Translations under genes and position numbers: made by a program | Source of the DNA: Bacteroidales bacterium | GTDB taxonomy: Bacteria > Bacteroidota > Bacteroidia > Bacteroidales > JAADJA01 | Length of the DNA: 42,090 nucleotides | Direction: 5' to 3' | Assembly (NCBI GenBank): GCA_030596605.1 | Contig: JAUVJI010000020.1 | Coordinates: 1-42,090, forward strand | In this document: positions 35,329-42,090 of the stretch, in pieces | How positions within the stretch are numbered: position 1 is the stretch's first letter | How the letters are laid out: each line of letters begins with the position of its first letter | Notes under the pieces: generated by a model | What the model saw: only the letters and a program-made list of their open reading frames with translations | The model's database searches: none | What the model was told of the DNA's origin: nothing

Positions 35329-36423
35329 TTATAAATAATTAACCGAGTTAGTATTCGTTTCCGAAATAAGGACTGCAAAATTAGAAAAATTTTCGTTTAA
35401 AACACTATAAATTAATTCTTTTGCAAATTGTTCACTTTCGTAATGACCGATATCAGCGATCATCATTTTATTTTCTGCTTCAAAAAAGTCATGGTATTTT
35501 ACATCTCCGGTAAGAAATATATCAGCTCCATTTCTTTTTGCATCGTTTATTAAAAAACTACCTGAACCTCCACAAACAGCTACTCTTTTTATTTTTCCAT
35601 TCAACAATTGTGAATGCTTAATACACCCTACACCAGTGATTTTTTTTATTTTATTCAAAAAGTCAATTTCGTCAACCTCTTTTTCTAATTCGCCTATCAT
35701 CCCGGCACCAACACGGCTAAATTCATTGCCAAGAAAATAAATGTCGTAAGCTACTTCTTCATAAGGATGTGCATCAAAAAGTGCATTCAAAATTGCTTTC
35801 TCTTTATAAATAGGATATATTGTTTCTAACCTAACTTCATTTTCATAATGCAATTTGCCCTTTTCACCAACAAACGGATTGGTATCTTCCGATCCTCGGA
35901 AAGAGCCGGTTCCGGGAGTGTTAAAGCTGCAGCTATCGTAATCACCAATATGCCCGGCTCCAGCATTGAATATAGCTTCCCGGACTTTTTCCGCATGATC
36001 CTCAGGGCAGAAGGTAACAAGCTTTCGCAGCAGTTCCTTTTTGGGAGAGAGAATTTTTGTATTCTTTAATCCTAATTTTTCGCAGAGTACAGCATTTACT
36101 CCGTTATCCACATTATCCAGGTTGGTATGGATGGCATAAATCGCAATGTCTCTTCTAATGGCAATTTCCACTATCCGTTCTGTGGCATTTCTGCCTGTAA
36201 TACTTTTCAGACCTTTGAAGATCAGCGGATGATGAGAGATAATAAGATCGCATTTTTTATCAATGGCTTCCTGTAATAATGCTTCCGTAACATCCAGTGT
36301 GATGATGACTTTTTTAATTTCACTTTGAGGATTACCTATCAGTAAACCGGTATTATCATATGATTCCTGTAAATACGGTGGCGCTAGATCTTCCAGTGGT
36401 TTTATAATATCTTTAATTTTCAT
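35329..36423 (-). CDS. Nif3-like dinuclear metal-centre protein (YbgI/YqfO family)
   Basis: 364 residues. Metal-binding residues are visible in IISHHPLIFKG (His64, His65), HTNLDNVDNGVN, and the C-terminal GHYESEQF. A central PII-like insertion (about 130-230, including AHPYEEVAYDIY) puts it in the long YqfO-type group. Family members are possible GTP cyclohydrolase/hydrolase-like enzymes, with no firm role. It is first in a two-gene operon with the zinc-ribbon protein. The ATG at 36423 is clear. TAACTTTG at 36453-36446 is a possible -7. Confidence 0.93.
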   Translation of the reverse strand: MKIKDIIKPLEDLAPPYLQESYDNTGLLIGNPQSEIKKVIITLDVTEALLQEAIDKKCDLIISHHPLIFKGLKSITGRNATERIVEIAIRRDIAIYAIHTNLDNVDNGVNAVLCEKLGLKNTKILSPKKELLRKLVTFCPEDHAEKVREAIFNAGAGHIGDYDSCSFNTPGTGSFRGSEDTNPFVGEKGKLHYENEVRLETIYPIYKEKAILNALFDAHPYEEVAYDIYFLGNEFSRVGAGMIGELEKEVDEIDFLNKIKKITGVGCIKHSQLLNGKIKRVAVCGGSGSFLINDAKRNGADIFLTGDVKYHDFFEAENKMMIADIGHYESEQFAKELIYSVLNENFSNFAVLISETNTNSVNYL

Positions 36424-36445
36424 GTATTACCTGTTTTTGAAGTGT

Positions 36446-36453
36446 CAAAGTTA
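36446..36453 (-). promoter_or_regulatory. Candidate -7 element for nif3
   Basis: The minus strand reads TAACTTTG, matching TAnnTTTG, 23 bases before the nif3 ATG. A TTTG (36473-36470) lies 16 bases upstream, a little closer than the usual 19. Confidence 0.45.
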
Positions 36454-36555
36454 GTTGAAAAATGCATTTCAAACCATTCCTGATCCGTGAAATCGAAATA
36501 TCAAATATTCGTTTTAAAAGAATAAACAAGGAGGCTATATTATACCAACATCTTT

Positions 36556-38709
36556 TCACAATTTGATCTTGATCATTTTTTTTGTCATTATTTCATTCCC
36601 CACCTTAACGCTGCATAGATAAATTCCTGTTGACATATCGGATAAATTCAGTACAAATTCATTTTGGCCAGATCGCTCATCATTAAATTGCCAGCTTTTA
36701 ATGCAACTACCGGCAGTATTGTAAATAGATATTTCAATTGATATGGGAGATGATAAATTCAAACGCAAAATAGCCTGATGATTTACAGGATTTGGAAAAA
36801 TATCAAAATTGCTGAATTTGTTTCCGGCTGACTCCTCTTTTTTATCTGACACCAGTATTGAATTATTCAGCAAAACAAGACCGTAATCATTCAATGAACA
36901 AACCAGTAAATCAGAATAATAGTCCATTTCATAAATTTCGAAGTTTACTTTTTCGGAATTTATTAATTGAATATCGTTGATATCGGAAATATCGAAGGTG
37001 AAGATTTCATTCCATTCCCTGTCTACTATAATCATCTTATCATCAACGATCAGTGGTTTAACCTTTATGTCCGAATTGGAGTTAGGTTTTAATGTTTCAA
37101 TTAATGCTGGAACGACAGGATTGGATACATCGAATAGATGAACTCCTTCATTCCTGTCAGAAACAACCAAAACTTCTTTGTGTATCAAAATTTTGACTGC
37201 ATTACCCTGTGTGTCAAATGAAGAAACAAATTGAGGAGTAGTAATATTTTCAATATCTATAACTTCTATTCCATCTTCACCCATTGATACATATGCCAGG
37301 TTTTCTGATACCTGGATATCAGTAATAATTGATTGGGTTTGGTATTTTGAAATGAGTGCTGGATTACTGAATTCCATTACATTGTAAATACTTAATGTAT
37401 CATAAGTTCCGACAAAAATGTGATTATCGGTTTGAAATACTGCAATTGACTGGAACGATAAATATGAATAATCAATTGTATAATTTATAACAGGGTTTTC
37501 GGGATTTGAAATATCAATCATAAATAATTCGGCCCAGGGATAATTGTTGCTTAAACATAATCTGTTATTATAAATAGATACACCTTCCGGAGATCCGTAG
37601 CCGAAATTGAAAGTATTTTCAAGTGTAGGATCCAGTACATTGGAAATATCTATTAAATCCAATCCAACAAAGCCATCTGCCAGAAATAAATAACTATTAT
37701 GAATATCAAATCCCTTTGCCTTTTTTATTGTTTGTAAAGAGCTGAAATAATAAGGATTATTATGGTCGCTTATGTCAATAATTTGAAGGCCAGAATAACC
37801 ATTGGCAATATAAGCAATGTCTCCGGTAGCCATAACCTGCTCACTTACACCAGGTGTATCATAATAGCCAAGTTCAATTAATTCGTTAGGATTTGTAATG
37901 TCTATAACTTTTATCCCCAAATAAGACTGGGTGATCAAGGCTTTATCACCATCAATATAAATTTTATAAATTGGTTTTTTTGTTGTTATAGTATCAGTTA
38001 TCACAGGGTTAAAGGGATCTGTGATATTTACGCCCCACATATTTCTACCATTTACAACATACGCATTTGAGCTGGCCACTGCAATGTCTCCTCCTGTACT
38101 TGAATTAGAGCCTGGTAATTCAAAGTTGGTAATAACAATTGGATTTTGAAGGTCCGAAAAATCTATTACCTGTAGTTTGGCGGGATAACCTGAAATTACA
38201 CCATAAATCAAATTATCCTTTAGGCAAATTCCATTCATATCTCCAGGAATATAACCCAGGGATTGCGGGGATTGTATATTGGAAATATCCAATATCCTGA
38301 ACTCAAAGTAATTGGCAATAAATGCCAGATTGCCTGAAATTTCAATATCGGCAGACATTCCATAATCCCACACTGACAGATAAACAGGATTCTCGGGAAC
38401 GGAGACATCAATTACATGAATGTAATTTTGACCAAGAACGAAAGCCAAAGTATCGGAAACAACAATTCTTCCCCGAACCCCGGGAACCAGATCAACGATA
38501 TTAAGACTTGCAACAAGCGTAGGATGTCCGGGATCGGAAACATCAATAATTTCAAAAAATCCGTAATAATTTACGGTATATACCAAGTCACCTTTTTTAT
38601 CAAGTGATACCATTCTATCCCACGAATTGTAATCCTCGATCTTAAAATATATACCGTAAGTTAAAGGAATTTGCAAAAACAGGATCAGGATCAAAATCAA
38701 ATTTTTCAT
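36556..38709 (-). CDS. LVIVD-repeat protein with T9SS C-terminal sorting domain
   Basis: 717 residues. It has a signal peptide (MKNLILILILFLQIPLTYG) followed by about 13 LVIVD-type repeats of ~43 residues (typical core IAYIANGYSGLQIIDISDHNNP), which should form a beta-propeller. The last ~80 residues are a type A T9SS sorting domain: FDIFPNPVNHQAILRLNLS, then ISIYNTAGSCIKSW, and ending VKVGNEIMTKKMIKIKL. So it is exported through the Por (type IX) machinery to the surface or medium. It is a single gene, divergent from lpxK. The ligand is unknown. Confidence 0.92.
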   Translation of the reverse strand: MKNLILILILFLQIPLTYGIYFKIEDYNSWDRMVSLDKKGDLVYTVNYYGFFEIIDVSDPGHPTLVASLNIVDLVPGVRGRIVVSDTLAFVLGQNYIHVIDVSVPENPVYLSVWDYGMSADIEISGNLAFIANYFEFRILDISNIQSPQSLGYIPGDMNGICLKDNLIYGVISGYPAKLQVIDFSDLQNPIVITNFELPGSNSSTGGDIAVASSNAYVVNGRNMWGVNITDPFNPVITDTITTKKPIYKIYIDGDKALITQSYLGIKVIDITNPNELIELGYYDTPGVSEQVMATGDIAYIANGYSGLQIIDISDHNNPYYFSSLQTIKKAKGFDIHNSYLFLADGFVGLDLIDISNVLDPTLENTFNFGYGSPEGVSIYNNRLCLSNNYPWAELFMIDISNPENPVINYTIDYSYLSFQSIAVFQTDNHIFVGTYDTLSIYNVMEFSNPALISKYQTQSIITDIQVSENLAYVSMGEDGIEVIDIENITTPQFVSSFDTQGNAVKILIHKEVLVVSDRNEGVHLFDVSNPVVPALIETLKPNSNSDIKVKPLIVDDKMIIVDREWNEIFTFDISDINDIQLINSEKVNFEIYEMDYYSDLLVCSLNDYGLVLLNNSILVSDKKEESAGNKFSNFDIFPNPVNHQAILRLNLSSPISIEISIYNTAGSCIKSWQFNDERSGQNEFVLNLSDMSTGIYLCSVKVGNEIMTKKMIKIKL

Positions 38710-38744
38710 AATGAATCATTTAAGGTTAAAAGAATTAACTATGA

Positions 38745-38752
38745 CAAATATA
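38745..38752 (-). promoter_or_regulatory. Candidate -7 element for the LVIVD protein
   Basis: The minus strand reads TATATTTG, matching TAnnTTTG, 36 bases before the ATG at 38709. No matching -33 element was identified. Confidence 0.42.
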
Positions 38753-38791
38753 CGATTTTTTTGGTTTTAAAACTATTCGTAATTTTACCAT

Positions 38792-39880
38792 GTGAACTTG
38801 TTACGTTTGATATTATTACCTGTTAGTTTATTGTATGGGATAATTGTGTGGTTCCGTAATAAAATGTTTGACTGGAAAATAATTCGTTCAAAATCTTTTG
38901 ATATCCCTATCATTTCCGTTGGCAATCTTTCCATGGGTGGAACCGGTAAATCACCACATGTAGAATATCTGGTCAATTTACTGAAAAACGAGTTTAAGAT
39001 TGCTACACTTAGCCGTGGTTACAAAAGGAAAACAAAAGGATTTATATTGGCCGGTGAGCAATCAAGTTCAATAGAAATTGGGGATGAGCCTTTTCAGTTT
39101 CAATTAAAATTTGATGAAGTTACAGTAGCTGTTGATGAGAAACGGGCAAGAGGAATAGCTCAAATTCGAAAGGAGATACCTGACACAGATGTGGTGATTC
39201 TCGATGATGCATTTCAGCACCGTTATGTAAAGCCGGGACTTTCTGTTTTACTCACCGACTTTCATAAACTTTATACAGGTGATTATCCTCTCCCAACCGG
39301 AACTTTGAGGGAATTCCGTTCTGGGGCAAAAAGAGCCGACATCATCGTTGTAACAAAAACCTACAAAACTTTATCTCCAATTACCAGGAAAAGGATCACA
39401 GATGAAATAAAACCTGGTCCCAACCAAAAACTTTACTTTTCTTACATTCAACATGGAAAATTCAGACAGGTTCCAGATCTAAAGTTTACACCGGATCCGA
39501 AAAGCAAATATTACAAAATTCTTTTGTTTGCCGGTATTGCTAATTCATATCCGCTTGAATTTTACTTAAAAAACCTTTGCGATGAGTTGGAAACGGTTAT
39601 ATTTCCTGATCATCATCAATATAAGGCAAAAGATATCAGCAGGATTATTGAAATATTTGATAATATTGTGACTCAAAATAAGATTATCGTCACCACCGAA
39701 AAAGATACCATGAGGTTGCAGAAACCGGAATTAATGAAAATATTCAGGAATTATCCGGTTTGTTATGTGCCGATTGAGATTGTTTTTCACAAAGATGACA
39801 AACAGAGATTTAATAAACAAATAATCGACTATGTTAAAAAAAATACAAGAAACAACAAAGTATATACAAAAGAAGATTGA
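38792..39880 (+). CDS. lpxK: Tetraacyldisaccharide 4'-kinase
   Basis: 362 residues. It phosphorylates the 4' position of the lipid A disaccharide precursor at the inner membrane. The N-terminal helix region LLRLILLPVSLLYGIIVWFRN and the Walker A in ISVGNLSMGGTGKSPHVEYL (~41-60) are diagnostic, with RGYKRKTKGF and DDAFQHRYVKP further on. The start is a GTG; an ATG two bases earlier is out of frame and immediately followed by TGA. The 3' end overlaps the purine nucleoside phosphorylase start by 50 bases in another frame. This gene order is common in Bacteroidota. Confidence 0.94.
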   Translation: MNLLRLILLPVSLLYGIIVWFRNKMFDWKIIRSKSFDIPIISVGNLSMGGTGKSPHVEYLVNLLKNEFKIATLSRGYKRKTKGFILAGEQSSSIEIGDEPFQFQLKFDEVTVAVDEKRARGIAQIRKEIPDTDVVILDDAFQHRYVKPGLSVLLTDFHKLYTGDYPLPTGTLREFRSGAKRADIIVVTKTYKTLSPITRKRITDEIKPGPNQKLYFSYIQHGKFRQVPDLKFTPDPKSKYYKILLFAGIANSYPLEFYLKNLCDELETVIFPDHHQYKAKDISRIIEIFDNIVTQNKIIVTTEKDTMRLQKPELMKIFRNYPVCYVPIEIVFHKDDKQRFNKQIIDYVKKNTRNNKVYTKED

Positions 39881-40649
39881 TTTTGAGCCTGTAATCGGGA
39901 TTGTTCTTGGAACAGGACTCGGTGGGCTGGTGAAAGAAATCAAGGCAGAAGCTACAATACCTTATAACGACATTCCGAATATCCCGGTATCAACGGTAAA
40001 AGGGCATGAAGGAAAATTGATTTTCGGTGAGCTTGGCGGAAAAAATGTGGTAGCCATGCAAGGACGTTTTCATTATTATGAAGGATACTCCATGCAGGAC
40101 CTTACCTTCCCGATAAGGGTGCTGAAATACCTTGGAATAAAATTGCTTATTCTATCCAATGCATCCGGTGGTGTTAATTCGGATTATGAGATTGGTGATT
40201 TGATGGTAATAAAGGATCATATCAATTTGATGGGTGATAATCCATTAATTGGCAAAAATGATAGCGGGCTGGGTCCCCGTTTTCCGGATATGAGTGAAAC
40301 CTATGATAAAAAAATTATCCGTCAATTCACCAAAATAGCACGGATACATAATATCCATTTCCAGGTAGGTGTTTATGCAGCTGTTACCGGGCCTACTTTT
40401 GAAACGCTGGCAGAGTACAAATATATCCGGATTCTTGGAGCAGATGCAGTTGGTATGTCAACGGTTCCTGAAGCAATTGTCGCCAGGCACATGTCATTGC
40501 CGGTATTTGCTGTTTCGGTGATTTCAGATTTAGGAGTGGAAGGCAAGATCGTTGAAATTTCACACGATGACGTGATTGATGCGGCAAGTTTGGTAGAACC
40601 CAAAATGACATTGGTAATTAAAGAGATGATCGAGAAATTAGATATTTGA
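39831..40649 (+). CDS. Purine nucleoside phosphorylase, class I
   Basis: 272 residues. It cleaves purine nucleosides with phosphate to the base and ribose-1-phosphate. Motifs are IGIVLGTGLGGL (23-34), VKGHEGKL (~57), MQGRFHYYEGYS, SNASGGVNSDYEIGDLMVI, GPTFETLAEY, and AVGMSTVPEAIVARH, the full class I set, followed by SVISDLG. It starts inside the end of lpxK (50-base overlap), which suggests translational coupling. It is convergent with the Haem_bd genes. It is housekeeping salvage and intact. Symbols such as punA or deoD are used variably, so none is given. Confidence 0.94.
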   Translation: MLKKIQETTKYIQKKIDFEPVIGIVLGTGLGGLVKEIKAEATIPYNDIPNIPVSTVKGHEGKLIFGELGGKNVVAMQGRFHYYEGYSMQDLTFPIRVLKYLGIKLLILSNASGGVNSDYEIGDLMVIKDHINLMGDNPLIGKNDSGLGPRFPDMSETYDKKIIRQFTKIARIHNIHFQVGVYAAVTGPTFETLAEYKYIRILGADAVGMSTVPEAIVARHMSLPVFAVSVISDLGVEGKIVEISHDDVIDAASLVEPKMTLVIKEMIEKLDI

Positions 40650-40676
40650 AATTAGATTATAATAAATCAGACATCT

Positions 40677-41141
40677 TTACTCTTCAAAAATTTTCTCTGC
40701 TAATTCTTCTGCCCAGTTAACAATCAATTCCCGTTCTTCATCTGACAGATTCGCTTCTGAGTGCATGGCAATATAAATTTGCATGGGCATAAATCCATCA
40801 CCAACCTCATCACTGATTTCACCAAGAATTTTCATTTTGTCCCTTTTCGAAAGTTCTCCCCATTTACCAAAATCAAGATTCTCGCGGCCAAATTTTACAT
40901 CCCTGGCAACCAACCAGGATACCGGTGCAACATAGGAATACCATGGATATTTTACAGATTGTGAATGACAGTCGAAGCAAGCATTTTTAAGTAATTTACC
41001 TACATCATCAGGTATTACTGCCAATTCGAAAATATCCTGCCCGGCAACTGGTTCATTTCCCGGCCTTCCCGAGGGTATAAATTGAATAATGACAAAAATC
41101 CCTAATAATAAGATCAGAAGAATTTTAATAATTTTTTTCAT
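40677..41141 (-). CDS. Haem_bd domain protein (periplasmic monoheme cytochrome-like)
   Basis: 154 residues, with an N-terminal anchor/signal KIIKILLILLLGIFVIIQF. The Haem_bd signature is VGKLLKNACFDCHSQSVKYPWYSYVAPVSW, giving a c-type heme CFDCH (Cys55, Cys58, His59). GFMPMQIYIAMH follows, with a Met that may be the second axial ligand. It is probably an envelope electron carrier or sensor. It lies 7 bases after a second Haem_bd gene and is co-transcribed. The redox partner is unknown. Confidence 0.88.
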   Translation of the reverse strand: MKKIIKILLILLLGIFVIIQFIPSGRPGNEPVAGQDIFELAVIPDDVGKLLKNACFDCHSQSVKYPWYSYVAPVSWLVARDVKFGRENLDFGKWGELSKRDKMKILGEISDEVGDGFMPMQIYIAMHSEANLSDEERELIVNWAEELAEKIFEE

Positions 41142-41148
41142 AAAAAGG

Positions 41149-41562
41149 TTATTTCATTAAGTCATCGGCAGTTTTATCCGCCCACTCCTTCAATCGTTTA
41201 ACTTCATCATCGGTCAGCGCTTTGTCAGGGTATTTAGAAAGGAATTTTTCAGGTGGCATCTCATTATTTTCCACAGTTTCAACTATTTCACCAAGCTTCC
41301 CGATTAGTTTTACTTTTGATAATTCGGTAAACTGGTCAAGCAGAAGTTTTTTCTTTGCTTTGTCGGATGTGGACTCTGAATTATGACAGCCGAAGCATGA
41401 TTTATCAAAGATCCTTTGAATATCATCGGGAATCGTAATTGTCTCTGCAGGGGGAACCTCTCCTGTAGAATTTGTGCTGAATGGTCCAAAAGCAGTTAAT
41501 AATAAAAATGTACCAGCCAATACTGGCAGCAAAATAAATAATCCGGATTTTCTCATTTTCAT
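41149..41562 (-). CDS. Second Haem_bd-like monoheme protein
   Basis: 137 residues, taking MKMRKSGLFILLPVLAGTF at 41562 as the start because it makes a good signal peptide. A frame 19 codons longer exists but puts charged residues ahead of it, and an ATG two codons later is also possible. The heme site is CFGCH (Cys56, Cys59, His60), followed by a helical part and NNEMPPEKFL, where the Met could be the sixth ligand. It is the first of the two Haem_bd genes and resembles the second in length, so the pair may have arisen by duplication. Confidence 0.82.
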   Translation of the reverse strand: MKMRKSGLFILLPVLAGTFLLLTAFGPFSTNSTGEVPPAETITIPDDIQRIFDKSCFGCHNSESTSDKAKKKLLLDQFTELSKVKLIGKLGEIVETVENNEMPPEKFLSKYPDKALTDDEVKRLKEWADKTADDLMK

Positions 41563-41636
41563 TTTTTTGATATTTAGATTTTTAACTACTAAAAACTCAT
41601 TTAAGCAGATTTTGTTCAATAAAATAATTATTGATG

Positions 41637-42090
41637 TTATTTAGTAAAATCAAGGATTTTTACCCTCCATTTTTTGTTGTCGATTTTACACCTGCGTGTT
41701 GTAAGTGGTGTTAGCGCTATGCCCGCAACTATCAGACTTCCGCTGATAATAAGTGTTTCTTTTGGAATGATTGGGCTATCATCATTAATTAATCCGTTTA
41801 CCGTACTAATTAATAAGTAAGGTCCGCCGCCGGCAAAAAATAAAGTTTGCAAAAAAGAAAACCCCCATCGTTTCTTATATATTAAAGCCATATCATTCAG
41901 GTAAATTTCATTGGCATAATCAATAATTATGCTACTATCTCTAATATAAGTGATGGTGCCTTTTATAATGGTATCCGATGAATGTGTTTTTATTTTGATT
42001 TGGTTGTTTTGGTAATATTTGTAATTTTTAATGGTGCCGGGTTTTTCCAGAATAAAAATATTTTGAGAAAATGAAATGCCAAAGAAAATA
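41637..42090 (-). CDS. Secreted Bacteroidota protein, 5' end cut off by the window edge
   Basis: The ATG at 41891 is not the start. The frame stays open upstream to the right edge and reads IFFGISFSQ (end of a signal peptide), then NIFILEKPGTIKNYKYYQNN and SSDTIIKGTITYIRDSSIIID, before the hydrophobic segment with FSFLQTLFFAGGGPYLLIS and a second helix near LIISGSLIVAGIAL. About 150 residues are visible. The mature N-terminal part resembles small secreted or membrane proteins common in this phylum, with two predicted membrane helices. It is upstream of the Haem_bd pair on the same strand. Function is unknown. Confidence 0.75.
   Translation of the reverse strand, partial: IFFGISFSQNIFILEKPGTIKNYKYYQNNQIKIKTHSSDTIIKGTITYIRDSSIIIDYANEIYLNDMALIYKKRWGFSFLQTLFFAGGGPYLLISTVNGLINDDSPIIPKETLIISGSLIVAGIALTPLTTRRCKIDNKKWRVKILDFTK

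Noticed and set aside
39831-39880. lpxK/PNP overlap considered as a frameshift
   Set aside because: Both proteins are complete with family-typical ends, so the overlap is genuine.

Overview
The window looks like a piece of a low-GC Bacteroidota chromosome, most like Bacteroidales or Marinilabiliales (order not provable from here). Family-level clues are a head-GIN protein, TAnnTTTG-type promoter elements, a type IX secretion (T9SS) C-terminal signal, GEVED-domain proteins, a eukaryote-like short ProRS beginning MAKD, the lpxK/purine nucleoside phosphorylase gene pair and Haem_bd proteins. No rRNA, tRNA, CRISPR array, transposase or phage gene was seen.

Layout. 0-3.4 kb: a probable anti-sigma-factor remnant, a GIN/beta-barrel envelope protein, and yebC. 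3.4-5.3 kb: a small accessory block with a Cys-containing lipoprotein and a ParD/ParE-type toxin-antitoxin pair that has its own operator/promoter and is flanked by two diverged copies of a ~80-105 bp repeat. 5.3-8.7 kb: polysaccharide flippase and FkbM methyltransferase, divergent from a GT4-like glycosyltransferase. 8.7-13.3 kb: PAP2 phosphatase, MazG, and a TPR-PAS hybrid histidine kinase. 13.4-18.8 kb: a tight six-gene minus-strand operon for a CDP-linked, probably C-methylated sugar (rfbF, NAD-dependent epimerase, RfbC-like epimerase, C-methyltransferase-like protein, GT2, SDR). 19.2-23.7 kb: proS, divergent from a tyrosine-rich lipoprotein and a FadL/OmpP1-like porin. 23.7-32.6 kb: one giant secreted protein (2941 aa). 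32.8-38.7 kb: TPR protein, a CT398-like coiled-coil zinc-ribbon protein with Nif3, and an LVIVD-repeat protein with a T9SS tail. 38.8-42.1 kb: lpxK-PNP, two Haem_bd cytochrome-like proteins, and a secreted protein cut by the right edge.

How it fits together. Much of the window serves the cell envelope: glycan synthesis and export (flippase, glycosyltransferases, nucleotide-sugar operon, PAP2, LpxK), outer-membrane proteins, and large secreted surface proteins. The rest is conserved housekeeping (yebC, proS, mazG, nif3, PNP).

The most distinctive element is the giant protein. It has six GEVED domains, a six-Asp-box propeller-like region, and three copies of a ~200-residue domain (ADDW...TDIHWWGNY) alternating with GEVED domains at a ~1.09-kb period. 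It ends in a dockerin-like tail rather than a T9SS signal. Other unusual points are two 7-bp tandem arrays at the starts of envelope genes, the repeat-flanked toxin-antitoxin block, and a histone-H1-like lysine tail on the zinc-ribbon protein.
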